From contig UYJD01000005.1 in the NCBI GenBank assembly GCA_900618795.1, positions 1,430,430 through 1,494,429 on the forward strand: DNA of 64,000 nucleotides, given 5' to 3'. This DNA comes from Cyanodermella asteris. Its lineage: Eukaryota > Ascomycota > Lecanoromycetes > Ostropales > Stictidaceae. A program made the position numbers and the translations under genes. Below the pieces are notes generated by a model. That model had not been told where the DNA came from and did not search any database. It saw only the letters and a program-made list of their open reading frames with translations. This document shows, piece after piece, positions 41,597 through 52,841 of this stretch; the stretch's first letter is position 1; each line of letters starts with the position of its first letter.

Positions 41597-42775
41597 ATGT
41601 CGTTCTTCCTTCGTGCCGCTCCGCCCCCGGGCCTCGACCCTCTTTCCTCCCCCGTACCCGCCACCACATTCTCCCACGACTCCGGCTCCGGCTCGAAAGA
41701 AGGCGAATGCCAGCTCCTGGGTTCCTTCTCGATCATAATCCAGGGCGCCCTCGGCGCTCTCGCCCTCCTGTCCCTGGTGTACAAGCGATGGCGCGAAAGA
41801 CCCCAACGGCCGGTCAAGATCTGGGCCTTTGACGTCTCGAAGCAGGTCGTCGGCAGCATCCTGCTGCACCTGCTCAACCTGGCCATGTCGGAGCTCAGCT
41901 CGGGGACGATGGCCAACGTCGTGGCCGCAGCTACAAAGAACGGAGGAGCCGTCGAAGCGACGGCAGATTCCGCGATGCCCGGGAACGGCGGGGCAGCGCC
42001 GACCGGGGAGGCGAGGGAGGGCACGGGTATGGCGAGATTGGTGCTGCGAGGAGCGCTGGGAGCCGTGGCGGCGTTGGGGGCGAGGGCGGAGGACGGGGAG
42101 ATGCCGCGCGGAGCGCAGAATCCGTGCAGTTTCTATCTGTTGAACTTGGCCATCGACACGACGGTCGGGATCCCGATTCTGATCACGCTGCTCAAGGTCG
42201 TCACGTCCGTTGCGCGGCAGACGCCGCTGGCCAAGCCGCAGGAATCGATCGAGTCTGGGCATTACGGGTCGCCGCCGCGCACGACGTGGTGGTTGAAGCA
42301 GTGTCTGATCTACTTTGTCGGTCTGCTGGGAATGAAGCTGTGCGTGTTTGGAATCTTCCAAATCTGTCCCTGGCTGGGTGCGGTTGGAGATTGGGCGTTG
42401 CGGTGGACGCAGGGATCCGAGGCGCTGCAGATTGTGTTTGTCATGTTTCTGTTTCCGCTCATCATGAATGCGATGCAGTACTATATCATTGATGGATTTA
42501 TCAAGGGGAAGGAAGGGAAGGAGGAGTATGCCGAGATTAGTCAGGAGGACGATGCTGCGGCTGGAGGCGAGGGAGCAGCAGACGAGGCGAGAGGCTATTC
42601 GGAGGATAATGATGTGGTCAAGGGCCCGTCTGATAGGGGGAGGCAGTCTGAAGAGAGCACTTTGTTGGGCTCCGGATCATCGGCGGCCGCTAAGAAGGGC
42701 GGGAAGAGAGATACGTCTCCTCTTTCGCATCATCACACCAGCATCTACGGCTGGCAGTCCCCTGAGGACGAGTGA
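41597..42775 (+). CDS. STIMATE/TMEM110-like multipass membrane protein
   Basis: Intronless, 392 residues. Hydrophobic segments lie at about 41-62, 78-97, 181-202, 236-258 and 276-298. The motifs KIWAFDVSKQVVGSILLH, NLAMSELSSG, FYLLNLAIDTTVGIPILI and PLIMNAMQYYIIDGFIK are those of the family that includes human TMEM110/STIMATE and fungal proteins annotated as vacuolar membrane proteins. In animals STIMATE sits in the ER and helps STIM1 at ER-plasma-membrane contacts; fungi lack STIM1, so the role here is unknown. A Gly/Ala/Glu-rich loop (about 110-170) and a hydrophilic C-terminus with SHHHTSIYGW flank the core. It is convergent with the proteasome gene (203 bases). Confidence 0.85.
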   Translation: MSFFLRAAPPPGLDPLSSPVPATTFSHDSGSGSKEGECQLLGSFSIIIQGALGALALLSLVYKRWRERPQRPVKIWAFDVSKQVVGSILLHLLNLAMSELSSGTMANVVAAATKNGGAVEATADSAMPGNGGAAPTGEAREGTGMARLVLRGALGAVAALGARAEDGEMPRGAQNPCSFYLLNLAIDTTVGIPILITLLKVVTSVARQTPLAKPQESIESGHYGSPPRTTWWLKQCLIYFVGLLGMKLCVFGIFQICPWLGAVGDWALRWTQGSEALQIVFVMFLFPLIMNAMQYYIIDGFIKGKEGKEEYAEISQEDDAAAGGEGAADEARGYSEDNDVVKGPSDRGRQSEESTLLGSGSSAAAKKGGKRDTSPLSHHHTSIYGWQSPEDE

Positions 42776-42978
42776 TCTGTACATTTGGAGAAGTGCAGTG
42801 TATAATAGCATAAAAACCTTCGGTGCTCTGACGAGATCGTTCTCTGATCTTACACGATACCTTCAGTGACCTCAATATTTGGCCCCGTATGTGCTGCTTT
42901 TGGTCATCCTAGCCATTGACGGCTGGTCATACATTTCATCTATCGCTGATTCGTAGCCACCCGGCTCCATGCAATCAC

Positions 42979-43896
42979 CTATCGATCCTCCGTCTCCTCC
43001 GCCTTCGCCAACCCATGCTCCTTCAACAGCGCATCAATCTCCTCCGCAGCCCACAAATGATGATAAACTTTCCCTTCAGGTGTCCTACCCACCGTTGCAA
43101 ACTCAATCTTCTCGCTGCTCAACTTTGTCGAATCCATAGTCTTGCTCAGCACCTTGACCGCCAACTCGCACGCGCCCTTCAGGTCGCAGTCCTCCTTGTA
43201 GTCCTGCTTCAGCAGGCTCTGCGCGCTGGCGTTATTGGCGCCCACCGACGTCGCCTTCCAGCCGCCGTAGTTGCCCGACGGGTTGGACTGGTAGAGCTGG
43301 AACTGGCGTTGAGGGTCGTAGCCGGCGTAGATGAACGAGACGCCAAAGGGCCGCAGACCTCCGTGTTGGGTGTAGCCTTGCTTGAGGTCGCAGAGGCGGC
43401 GCACGAGCTGTTCGCAGGGGATGTCTTCGTTGTACGTGAGGAGGTAGCGTTGGGCGGCGGAGCGCGCGTGGTTGATGAGGATGTTGGCGTCGGCGGTCAT
43501 GCCCGCCACGGCGCAGATCATGTTGCTGCAAAAAGGGACTTGGTCAGTAAAGGCTTCTTCATAATCGAGGACAGAGGACGGGGCCAGAGCTGGTCCTGGT
43601 GGGAGCTGGGTTTGGGTGTGGTGCTTGTGCCTAACTCATTCAGAATGTACAGCTTCTCTGCTGACGTGTCTTGCTCCAACAGCTTGCTGGTGACCTTGCG
43701 CTCGGCAGCTAGGACGATGCCATCGCTGGCGAGGATGCCTATGGCTGTTCCGGCGAGGGAGATGGCCTCGAGTGCGTATTCGACCTGGTACAGGCGGCCC
43801 TCGGGCGAGAAGATGGTGGTCTGCGAGCATCGTCAGTACGCCGCTGTGCGCAGGATTTGTGAGATTGCTTACTCTGGAATCGTAGCGTCTCGACAT
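42979..43896 (-). CDS. PRE9: 20S proteasome subunit alpha-3 (PRE9/PSMA4 type)
   Basis: Three exons: 43873-43896, 43636-43820 and 42979-43525, with introns of 52 and 110 bases, giving 251 residues. The assembled N-terminus [18 protein letters not shown] followed by QVEYALEAI is the proteasome alpha signature. The exon 2-3 join gives [46 protein letters not shown] and [13 protein letters not shown] match yeast Pre9 and human PSMA4. Alpha subunits form the outer rings and gate of the 20S core; alpha-3 is the one non-essential alpha subunit in yeast. The C-terminus is charged and short. Family assignment is very secure. Confidence 0.96.
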
Positions 43897-44733
43897 GTTG
43901 AAGTTCCTGGTGGAGTATCAAGGCGGAGGTGAGGAGGAGACGGTGGAAACGTGAGCTCTAGTTGAACTGGGGCGGGTTGGAGCTCATGAAGCTGCTTGCT
44001 CGCACTGCGGCGACATGTCTTGGCAGCATCACGCGTCCTGCCGCAGCCTGGCGATGACCAGTTTCAGCACTCCAATCACGATGCGATTACGGCAATAATG
44101 TCGTCTACACAATCGAGCGTCTGACGAGTGCATGACTATCTTTGGTCATCTCTGTTAGCATTTCCAATCAAGCGCTACACGTATAAAACTCAATCATTCC
44201 CTCTAACAGCCTCCACCTTTCACTACGCATGCAGATTTGATCAACATCCTTGTAGCATCTATCGTCTGTTGCCCTCTAGTGACAGATGAGTACTAGCACG
44301 GGCAGGGGTGTGCAAAGTAGTTCCCTTGCAATGCTACAAGTTGTTGCGTCCTGTCGAGGAAAAGTGACTTCATTTGTGTGAAGGAATCATGAAGAGGCTC
44401 AAATACTAGTAACGGTGCACTACCAAACTAAAAGTCGGTCCTCAAAAGCAATATTGGAAAATCAAATGACCCGTGGTTGTCGCTCGAACGCGCAACCCCT
44501 AGAACGCCGCTGCTTGAATGTATAAGGCAAGATCGCTCCCGCCCTATAGACCCTTCGTATCGCTGTTCGTCGTGAGTCTTCATATCATCGTGGTTAATTG
44601 ATCGTAGACGGTATAAGAAATCGCCCTTATCCATCTGGCGCTCCTAAGCGGCGGAGAGCTTAGACTGGGCCTGATCCCAGTTGGTGATAGGTGGTAGCAA
44701 TGAAGAAGCCGCGGTTCCACGGCAGTGAGCTGT
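43897..44733. other. Proteasome promoter and forkhead 3' region
   Basis: About 840 bases between two minus-strand genes. The canonical proteasome control element (GGTGGCAAA) is not seen here on either strand. No other feature was recognised. Confidence 0.4.
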
Positions 44734-47163
44734 CTAGTTGAAAGCTGTACTACTGCGCGCGCCCAGCACAGGCCGTTTGTTCTGGGACCCGCCACTTTTG
44801 TTGGGCGGTGGCGCCATATTTTCCTTATCACGACGGGCTTCTCCTATCTTCTGAAAGCCACCAGCCAGATCCAAGCCATCAGCTTTCTCCAACGGTGGCG
44901 AATTCTCCTTGTCGTCGTTGACAAAGAAGTCGAGGCCGAAGGGATCTGCAATGCTTCCTGGACCGCCCGACATGTCCTCAAAATTGAATAATAATCTGGT
45001 TGGGCTGTTGCTGACGCTCGGGAACAGTGGCTTGCCAGGGCTGGACCACTTGATGGGGCTAAGGCCTTTGCCAGGGCTGTCGAACATTGTCTTGAACGGG
45101 CTGGACATGAGCGATGTCGGCAACGTCGCCTGCAACCCGTCACCTTTCTCTGGGCTCGACAATCGTACAGGACTACCAAGGTAAGAGGGGAACGTGATTG
45201 GCGGTTTCAGGAGTGGAGTTCCGCGCGAACCAGCGATCCTACCATTAGTAATGTCGCGAAGCATTCCGCCCGGGGTGGTGGTAGAACGCGGCAGACCGGG
45301 GCGCAATGCAGAACCACGTTTGTCTGACGTTGCGCTATGACGAGATTTCAGTGGACTTTGATCATCAAAGACGTCAAAGGCGTGGCCCGGAGTAGACGCC
45401 TTGAAGCCAAATCCAGGCTGATTATATGACTTCAGATAAGGTGGTGTCATATCCAGGAATCCCATTGGCACATCATTAATGCCCTTCACGGGAGATGCGA
45501 TCAACTCCTGGACTCTGTTTCTGTGATTCTTCAACTGTGTTTCTGGCGACGGCGCAGGGAATGATATCTGCGGTGGTAGCAGGGTATTCGGGTTCAGACC
45601 AAGCGGATGCGTTTCGTCAGTGGGCCGCGTCGGCGAAGAGGACAACAGTCCAGTTGTTGAGTTGCGAGGGATACCCAAGTACGGTGCGTTCTTGCTGGGG
45701 CTGAGATCTTGCGACGAGAAGCGCATGCGCCGGATCTCATCTTCAGCACGGCCTGTTTTGGAGCGCTTCGCAATCGAATCTAGACCAGTCCGTGACGACG
45801 GCCGTCTCATTGCAGATGACTCAAGAGAAGAGTAATAGCCACTGTCATTGAGCGCAGCATTCTTTCGCTTGCGTGACCCATGGGCCGATGACAACGGATC
45901 GTTACTCGCGGCAGTGCCAGCGCGGGATCGAGCATATGGAACTGGTGGTGAGGATTTCAGCAGAGGCGAGGATGCACGGCGTGATGACGGACGCGGTATG
46001 TCCACGAGAGTCTCTTCGCCATCCTCCTCGAGTAAAGCTGGATCTGAAAGTGGGATGGTAGCATCAGATGATGGCTCAACATTCTGCCGGGGTTTGGGAA
46101 ACGTCTTCGGAGGGGCAGCCGCCGAGGTCGATAGGCGACGAGGCGCAGGAGGTGCCATAGTGCTCTGTGCAACTGTTGGCTGAGACGGCGCTGGCAGCTG
46201 TGAAGATGGATTATTCGAGGTCTGATGCGATGATGCAGGTCGACGGGTGTGCTTCTCCTCGATAAAATCGGCCATCTTAGGCGGGTCGATCACCCAGTAA
46301 TTGCCTTTCCCTGGGTCGTGGCGGGGACGCTCGACCTTGATGAACGCTTTGTGGAGCGATAGGTTGTGACGAATGCTGTTCTGCCATCCACTGGGCTGTG
46401 AACCCGTTCGGTAGTAGGCGAATGTGGCCATGATCCACTTGTAGATTTCAGCCAAGGTCAGCTTCCGGTCCGGCGAACGGAGAATGGACATCGCTATGAG
46501 CTGTGCATAGCTGAATTTGGGTTTTTTGCCATCGTCACTGAGCTCTGGCATCTCGTGTGGCTCCGGGATGCGCACTGGTGCTGGAGTCGGCGACGGCCGC
46601 GCAACCTTGGCAGGACGGTTGAAAGAGGATGAGCTATCCATCAGGAGCCGCTTGTTGTTTGAGTTGGTAACATAGTCAGGACCGGGGAATTCTGCGAAGT
46701 TATCACTATTGTATGAAGTTGGAAAGATGTTCTCCTTGTCGTGAGGGTTGTCCGAGAGCGCGAAATTGAATGTCTTGGGTGCAAGATTATGTGCATAGCC
46801 AGGTAATCGAACTGAGGGCTTCAGCTGCTTCTGGAGGTTATCTGTGGCAATTTCATCGCTCTTCGACATTGTGGGAGTGGGTAATACTGGATGTGAAGTC
46901 TGAGAAAGGCCGGTCTTCAGGGGTGGTGACGTGCCCCTAGGACCGTTTTTGGATGGAGATATGCCGGCTTGCTGCGGGATGTTCAGATTTGCATTCGTTT
47001 CCGCAAGCGGAGCCAAGACGCCGAAATTGGGCGGCAGGTCTGGCTTATTGATGAGCGGCGATGAGAGCGGCTGATGATGTGTGTCATGTAACTCTCCGTC
47101 GTTGAAGCTGTCGTTGAAGATCTTGATCGGGGTAAGCTGGGTGGAATGACGCGTCGAGCCCAT
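44734..47163 (-). CDS. Forkhead transcription factor
   Basis: Intronless, 809 residues. The winged-helix DNA-binding domain spans about 212-302. It contains [34 protein letters not shown], the recognition helix [15 protein letters not shown], and wing residues [12 protein letters not shown]. There is no FHA domain, so it is closer to the HCM1/Sep1 group of cell-cycle forkheads than to FKH1/2 or FHL1. This group drives genes for septation and late cell cycle. Flanking parts are Ser/Pro-rich with many SP and TP sites (possible CDK sites) and repeated KSYNQ-, SSP- and PGK-type short motifs near the C-terminus. Start ATG 47163 ([19 protein letters not shown]) is the first in frame. Confidence 0.93.
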   Translation of the reverse strand: MGSTRHSTQLTPIKIFNDSFNDGELHDTHHQPLSSPLINKPDLPPNFGVLAPLAETNANLNIPQQAGISPSKNGPRGTSPPLKTGLSQTSHPVLPTPTMSKSDEIATDNLQKQLKPSVRLPGYAHNLAPKTFNFALSDNPHDKENIFPTSYNSDNFAEFPGPDYVTNSNNKRLLMDSSSSFNRPAKVARPSPTPAPVRIPEPHEMPELSDDGKKPKFSYAQLIAMSILRSPDRKLTLAEIYKWIMATFAYYRTGSQPSGWQNSIRHNLSLHKAFIKVERPRHDPGKGNYWVIDPPKMADFIEEKHTRRPASSHQTSNNPSSQLPAPSQPTVAQSTMAPPAPRRLSTSAAAPPKTFPKPRQNVEPSSDATIPLSDPALLEEDGEETLVDIPRPSSRRASSPLLKSSPPVPYARSRAGTAASNDPLSSAHGSRKRKNAALNDSGYYSSLESSAMRRPSSRTGLDSIAKRSKTGRAEDEIRRMRFSSQDLSPSKNAPYLGIPRNSTTGLLSSSPTRPTDETHPLGLNPNTLLPPQISFPAPSPETQLKNHRNRVQELIASPVKGINDVPMGFLDMTPPYLKSYNQPGFGFKASTPGHAFDVFDDQSPLKSRHSATSDKRGSALRPGLPRSTTTPGGMLRDITNGRIAGSRGTPLLKPPITFPSYLGSPVRLSSPEKGDGLQATLPTSLMSSPFKTMFDSPGKGLSPIKWSSPGKPLFPSVSNSPTRLLFNFEDMSGGPGSIADPFGLDFFVNDDKENSPPLEKADGLDLAGGFQKIGEARRDKENMAPPPNKSGGSQNKRPVLGARSSTAFN

Positions 47164-48758
47164 GGTGGGCAGGCGCCGGGAGGGTATCTGCGAGGCTAGT
47201 TTCTATGCCTAAGCGTATTTGACGCGTCGCAACGCCGTTTGCTGGAGGATGGTAGCCACTGCGTGGATGGTGGTGAAGTTGTGAGTGTCGAGTGCGTGGG
47301 CGGTTGGCGTGAGAAACCCTCGGCGACGAACTCTTGATATTATACGGCGACACGGCGCGGGGCGAGGTGGTGAGTCGGAGCAGATAAAGCTGTCGCGGTG
47401 GTGGGCTCTTCGCGGTCGGAGTGTAGCAAGCAAGGGTGGTGTGAGTGCTGGGTCGACTCCTTGGTAGCTGTGCTGCAGGTCGCAGCAGGCGTGGCTTGAG
47501 TCTGGATGAGCTGGGTGTGACAGGCAATCTGCGGACAAAGAGGTGAGCAATGGAGCAGGTGCGCAAGCGAAGCCAGAGAAGCAAAGCAAGTGGCGTCGGA
47601 GAGGGTCGTGAAGCTCGTAAATACGGGTGAAGGGTGGTTGGTGAGTTGCAGATGCGAAAGGGCGTGAAGCAAAAAGGCAGCAGGCTGACGATGAATAGAG
47701 AGAGAAGCGCAGGCGAGGAAAGAAGGAAGGCGCCAAGCGTTGCGCAGCGGCAGTCGCAGCTGGGTGGGCGATCAGATCAGCGACCAAGTCCACATTTCTG
47801 CCGGCGATGCGATCGGGCAGCGGCCGCGGGGAAAAGCGATCCACTTCCAACTGTCAGAGCTCTCAGACTCTTCCGAGTCAACTTCGCTTCAGCTTCGCGT
47901 TTTCACGCGTCCGCACCTGACCTGTCTCCCAATTGGTAGCGCCCCCCCAGTCACCACCGTCCCTCGGGCGGCCTGTCCAGCAAAGCTAACAACCACTCTT
48001 CCCCTCGATTGGCTGATGGTAGCCAAGCTATCCTCGTCGCCCCACTACCGCTCGTCAGCTCGAAACTGGTCCATTGGTCAATGCCTACCTGACACGACAC
48101 CTCTCAAACGAGCTAAAACCGACACGTCCCGACATCCACGGCGCCAGTAGTCACCTCACCACGTCACTCCTACACTACGTTCCCATTGTACCGAGTAGTG
48201 CCATTCTCGACTGTGGTCTGAACAACCGTGACCCTATGAACACGTTCTCGTCTCTGCAACGAGAGAGGCTTAGCTCCAAGAGCAGTACGTTAAGGGCACG
48301 GACGAGAAGATGTGCGTGGTAGAGCGCCTGTACCTTATCTGGACACTGTTTTTCGATGATGAGGAAAAGCGACAGACACAACCGCTGACCAAGATAAGCC
48401 CATCGCCAGTGACCTCTACAGTCTCTTTTCAAAGGTGTCGGGCAGATCAAATCACAGGAATGACATAGCTCAGCAATGCATTCAAAAATGCTTGCCTTTG
48501 GCGGGTGCCGACGTAGAGGAGACGAGACCCACGACTTGACTCTACAAAGACAGACATGGTGTAGCCGCCGGAGACATGCGGACGTCGTTGAAGATTGGAT
48601 GATATCGATTCTTCGAGCTCATACCTCATTATGCCCACTTCTATACAACATCAGAAGCTCTCAACCAGTCGTGACATCGTAACGTTCTCGCGAGCCTTCG
48701 ATCCTCCTCACCAGAGAATTTGCGCTATCCATGTGCGCCATCTTGGTTCATGTACTCT
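47164..48758. other. Long upstream region of the forkhead gene
   Basis: About 1.6 kb between the forkhead start and the RAD9-like stop, both minus strand. Long leaders and promoters are common for fungal cell-cycle regulators. The right end should hold the RAD9-like 3' region. Overlapping open frames here lack domain character. No RNA gene is seen. Confidence 0.4.
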
Positions 48759-51700
48759 TCACTGCGACACCAAACGACCCAGGACCAGACTCTGCACCAC
48801 AAACTCCGGTCTCACGACCTTCACGTTGCTCTTCCATCTGATATCAAGCTCGTTGGACCCGTCAAAAACCCCGCTCTTTCTCTTTCGTCCCTTCTGACTT
48901 GAAGCTGTCGTCTCAGCCTCGTCCAGCCCGCAGATCCAGTCCCAACTGTGTTTGCCAGCCCGCAGGCACGCCTCGGCCTTTTTCCAACCCTGTGTCCACG
49001 CGACACGCGACGCGCCCATGGCAAACGCGATAAACAGGTGCGCGTCCATCTGCTTGTCCACCGCGCTTTGCGAGATCAAGATAACGTTCGCGCCGGCCAT
49101 AGGTTGAGGTCGACTTGCCAGCATCGAAGACAGTGGCCAGTGGATGGCAGATGCTGGACTGGAGTGTTGTGGTGGCAGCTCCATCACTCTGCTCTTGACT
49201 GCGCCATCCAGTACTTGGCTGTCACCGCTGGGCAGCAGATATGGCCGCCAGTCGAGCAGTTGGTCCTTGTTGATGCAGTCCCTGATCCAACAGGTCGAGA
49301 TGCATGGGATGTTCAATACAAGCGCGTGCAGGTATGTCGTCGTACGGCAATGCTTGTCGGTGAGCAAGGCTGTGAATCCGTATGTGCTGGCTTGTTCGTT
49401 GGGTACGAATGCGGCCTTGTCCATGCCATCGTTTGACTGTAGCGACTCCTTGTCTGGCATATCGAAAAGCACCCGGAAGCCGTCTGTCAAAAGGTTACCG
49501 CCATGGTTGCCGATCGCGTCCTGAAGATCCACTCGCTTTCTCTGTTCGAGGGCGGTCAAAGCAAATGCCATGCCCGAGAACAGGCCCTGCTGAAATGTGG
49601 GCGCTCGGTATGACTGCCGTAGAATACTCTCTTTCTTCATAGACGTCTTGACTCGTCGCGACTTTGAAGCCGGACTTGCGGGTGTCGAGATGGACACGCT
49701 AGGTGTCTGCGCCCTTGTGCTATTGCTATTCGCGGGATGAACATAGGTTCTGTCCTTGAGCGCATTGAATAGTGTCTGCGTCAAGTATAGCATGTTGACA
49801 GACACTTTGGCTTCGCTCTCATTGGTACCTTTCTCATCACCCTTGAGGCTGAGTCGAACCTTGGTGTAGCCGTGAATATCAGAAAAGCTCTGAATCTGTG
49901 TTGCTGGAGGTCCACAAATTTGCTTCTCCGCCAGTTCTTGGACAATGAATGTATGTTGCTTGTTATCCTTGCCATCAACCTTGACCAGGTCGCCGACCCG
50001 CAGCTCCAGGCTGCGAAGGGCCGCACTCGGTATTATAGCTTCGTTGCCGTCCTCAAAACGTACCCTTAGCTTGTTGTGCTCTGCGGGACCAAGACATCTT
50101 GCCGGGTAATAGCCTCTCTGCTGTGTACCATTGAACAACGCCCAGACCATGGTGGGTTCCGAAGCATGCTCCAGCGAAGGCATTGCAAGTCTCAGGGGCG
50201 ATTCTGTGGTATTTGCACCGCTGCCAGTTGATTGTTGGTCCATCTCTAAACGTTGTAGCTCGCGGAATGAGCCAGTTCGACGTCGCTTTCTGCTAGGCGA
50301 CAGTACAGGTTCAGATATTGTGCTTGCTGGATGTTGCTGCAAAGTGCTCTTGCTGGCAACATCTGCATCGAGCGCTGCGTCACCTGCCAGTCTCTTGCGA
50401 CGTGATGTTGACATTGGTGTGTTCGCATTCTCTTTTTCCGAATTGTTTGCTTCTGGCGTTGCCTGCATCGGTTCGTCGAGTCGTGAGAGAGGCGTCCCGC
50501 CTTCAGCCTGTCGTGCTGTGTGAAAAGTGGTTCCGTCTGTATCTCGTTCCGCAGAATCGTCAGGTGAAGACGATATCTGAACGGTGTTCGCAAACGGGAC
50601 TTGTCCTGTTGGTTTCAAAGGACCATTTCGCCTGCGCGGGGGTCTCTGTGGACTGGCTTTCACCGGAGAGTTCCCGAGCCTGTGCTGAAACTCTTCATCT
50701 TCCGCCGTGAATGCAGAGATGTCAAACTCGAAGGAGGCACTCGGCCCTAAAGGAGACTGTCGGGTTAAAATTTGCCCGAATTTCTTGGGCCGTCTCAAGG
50801 TGCGTTTTCTTTCGGGTGAGCGTTTTAATGGGGTCAGATTCGACGGCGGTTTCAACTCGCCCGCGGGGTGTGCAATCTGTGAGTCTGTTTCGGGCAAAGT
50901 TGACGGGAGCTCAGCGCTGGCGTCTGCTGGCTCAACAGGACTTGTTAGAACGTCAACAGAAGGCTCTTCTTGAACCGTAGGTAGTTCCAAATGAGACGCT
51001 GTCCGTTCTTCGCGCTGTATGCTTGCAGTGACCGCCTCTGGTCTTTGTGGGCTCGGGCTCGATGAAGGCGGCGTGGCAGTCTGCTGTGACCGTCGTGGCA
51101 ACCCGGAGCGTTTCGATTGGGAAATAGCTGGCTGTCTGTCGTTATTTGGCACAGCACCCGTAGAGTCTGGGATTTGCGACAGGGAGCCTTTGCTCGGTGG
51201 GTGCTGCCCGTCGCTGCCCAAGGGTTGCGAATTTTCGATGGCCGCCACGGCCGAGCGTGGTTGTCTCAGGCTTGATTCCGGCCGTCGATGTGTAGATTGA
51301 GATTTGGAGGACAGGTCCATGACTTGTCTTTGCTTTGCAATTGTGCGAGGCACCTGGACCTGCTGTTCAATCATTGTACCATCGTCATCCGTCTCATCGC
51401 CGCTGGCTGGATCCGGCCTGGGTGTGCTACCGACAGCCCTGTTTTCGATCAATCTTTCGCTACCACGAGCCTCGTCTGCATCAGCTAACGCCGCTGCTAT
51501 TCGCGATTCAGAAGGCGACAATTCCACGGGCGCGGTTTTTCCTGGACTTGTGTGTGGTCTTGTGTCATTTCCGCTCGCGCGTCTCCTCCCAGACAACGGC
51601 TTCTCGCGACCCAAGCTCTTCGTCCTCAGTTCGGATGGCGCACTCGCTCCAAAGCCTCCATAACTTTCTCTTGGCATTTGTCTCTGCTTCTTCCTTTCCA

Positions 51701-52841
51701 CGGGGCTGTCATCGAAGTCAAATTCGTCTTCCGAGTATACCTTGCTACCAGTACCAGGTCCTGCCGTCGGCGATGATGTTCGTCTCCTTTCCCGTTCTTC
51801 CTGCGATACAGCAAGTGGAGTATATTTGGTGTAGGGTTCAGAGTGGAGGGTCGGCGTCTCCAGTAATTTGGTAGGTGAAGAAGCTGGTGCTGTGCTCGCA
51901 TAACCGACGTCTCCAAGATGTGGTGAAGGTCTATTTGAGATGCCGTCGGAGTGAGGCGCATTAGGAAGTGGTGAAGAGAGAGCTTGTGTAGCCCCGAAAG
52001 CCTGGGTCAATGACATGGGCGCTACATTGGCTGCTGTGACGCCACCGAACGGATTGACTGGGAGGCGAGGAGTTGTTGGAGGTACTGAGCCCGGAGTTGA
52101 CAAGTCCTGGCCATTTAAAGCACGCTTTCTCCCACGTAAACTATTGGATGCCGGAGTCTTAGGTGTCTTGAAGCGTTTGTCGTCGGGAAACTGCGATGCG
52201 ATCATTGCGGTCTGAGCTGGTATGTCAAAATCCTCCTCGACAAGCTCATCTTCGTCCATATCTTCCTCTTCAACGATCGAGACTTTCTTCCCTGCCGACC
52301 TTGACCCCGTTGACAGCTGTATGTGGCCAGTTTCGTTTGTGACATAGGTGCGGTCGCCTCCGCTGACAGTCTCGTCTGAAGCCGGAGCGTTGAGAGCGTT
52401 CACCTCGGCGAGGCGGGCCTGCGCCTCGCGGAATCTATCTTCGCGCGACTTTGTCGGGCTGACATATTCGTCGATGTGCTGCGAGTACGGCTGGGTGCTC
52501 CCGGCCTTGTCGCTATCGAACGACATACTGCCCTTGCCCCGAGGGGTCGCTGGTTGCTGATGCTGTTCACGTTCTGGTCGCGAGGCGCGTGCGCGTTTGC
52601 CGAAGAGGAACTTGGACTTCGGGGTCGACTTCCGCTCGGCGGAGTCCCTTCCCGGCGACGATGGCGGGGAGGCGATCGGGCGGGGCGGAGACAACAGATG
52701 GATCTCATCGCCCTCGTCCTCGCCTTCTTGATCATCAAAGGCGGTCTGAGATGACGTTCTCTGCCGAGGACTGCTAGAACGCGTAGCGAAGCTGGTGTCC
52801 GGCAGTGTCTGGTTGGACTGAAAGCTGTCAAACTGGGCCAT
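48759..52841 (-). CDS. RAD9/Crb2-type DNA damage checkpoint adaptor
   Basis: Intronless, 1360 residues from ATG 52841 (MAQFDSFQSNQTLPDTSF). An in-frame ATG at 53000 would add 53 residues, but they look like leader. The first 880 residues are disordered and rich in SP, SQ and TQ sites, as expected for substrates of CDK and Mec1/Tel1. The C-terminal half is ordered. A Tudor-type domain begins with VWALFNGTQQRGYYPARCLG (about 895-1010) and is followed by tandem BRCT repeats (about 1085-1360; GLFSGMAFALTALEQ, CISTCWIRDCINKDQLLDW, VVRPEFVVQSLVLG). Crb2/Rad9/53BP1 proteins read methylated H4K20 and phosphorylated H2A and activate the effector kinases Chk1 or Rad53. Confidence 0.9.
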   Translation of the reverse strand: MAQFDSFQSNQTLPDTSFATRSSSPRQRTSSQTAFDDQEGEDEGDEIHLLSPPRPIASPPSSPGRDSAERKSTPKSKFLFGKRARASRPEREQHQQPATPRGKGSMSFDSDKAGSTQPYSQHIDEYVSPTKSREDRFREAQARLAEVNALNAPASDETVSGGDRTYVTNETGHIQLSTGSRSAGKKVSIVEEEDMDEDELVEEDFDIPAQTAMIASQFPDDKRFKTPKTPASNSLRGRKRALNGQDLSTPGSVPPTTPRLPVNPFGGVTAANVAPMSLTQAFGATQALSSPLPNAPHSDGISNRPSPHLGDVGYASTAPASSPTKLLETPTLHSEPYTKYTPLAVSQEERERRRTSSPTAGPGTGSKVYSEDEFDFDDSPVERKKQRQMPRESYGGFGASAPSELRTKSLGREKPLSGRRRASGNDTRPHTSPGKTAPVELSPSESRIAAALADADEARGSERLIENRAVGSTPRPDPASGDETDDDGTMIEQQVQVPRTIAKQRQVMDLSSKSQSTHRRPESSLRQPRSAVAAIENSQPLGSDGQHPPSKGSLSQIPDSTGAVPNNDRQPAISQSKRSGLPRRSQQTATPPSSSPSPQRPEAVTASIQREERTASHLELPTVQEEPSVDVLTSPVEPADASAELPSTLPETDSQIAHPAGELKPPSNLTPLKRSPERKRTLRRPKKFGQILTRQSPLGPSASFEFDISAFTAEDEEFQHRLGNSPVKASPQRPPRRRNGPLKPTGQVPFANTVQISSSPDDSAERDTDGTTFHTARQAEGGTPLSRLDEPMQATPEANNSEKENANTPMSTSRRKRLAGDAALDADVASKSTLQQHPASTISEPVLSPSRKRRRTGSFRELQRLEMDQQSTGSGANTTESPLRLAMPSLEHASEPTMVWALFNGTQQRGYYPARCLGPAEHNKLRVRFEDGNEAIIPSAALRSLELRVGDLVKVDGKDNKQHTFIVQELAEKQICGPPATQIQSFSDIHGYTKVRLSLKGDEKGTNESEAKVSVNMLYLTQTLFNALKDRTYVHPANSNSTRAQTPSVSISTPASPASKSRRVKTSMKKESILRQSYRAPTFQQGLFSGMAFALTALEQRKRVDLQDAIGNHGGNLLTDGFRVLFDMPDKESLQSNDGMDKAAFVPNEQASTYGFTALLTDKHCRTTTYLHALVLNIPCISTCWIRDCINKDQLLDWRPYLLPSGDSQVLDGAVKSRVMELPPQHSSPASAIHWPLSSMLASRPQPMAGANVILISQSAVDKQMDAHLFIAFAMGASRVAWTQGWKKAEACLRAGKHSWDWICGLDEAETTASSQKGRKRKSGVFDGSNELDIRWKSNVKVVRPEFVVQSLVLGRLVSQ

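Noticed and set aside
41585-42361. 258-codon minus-strand Arg-rich frame
   Set aside because: Antisense of the STIMATE-like gene; composition is typical of GC-rich shadow frames.
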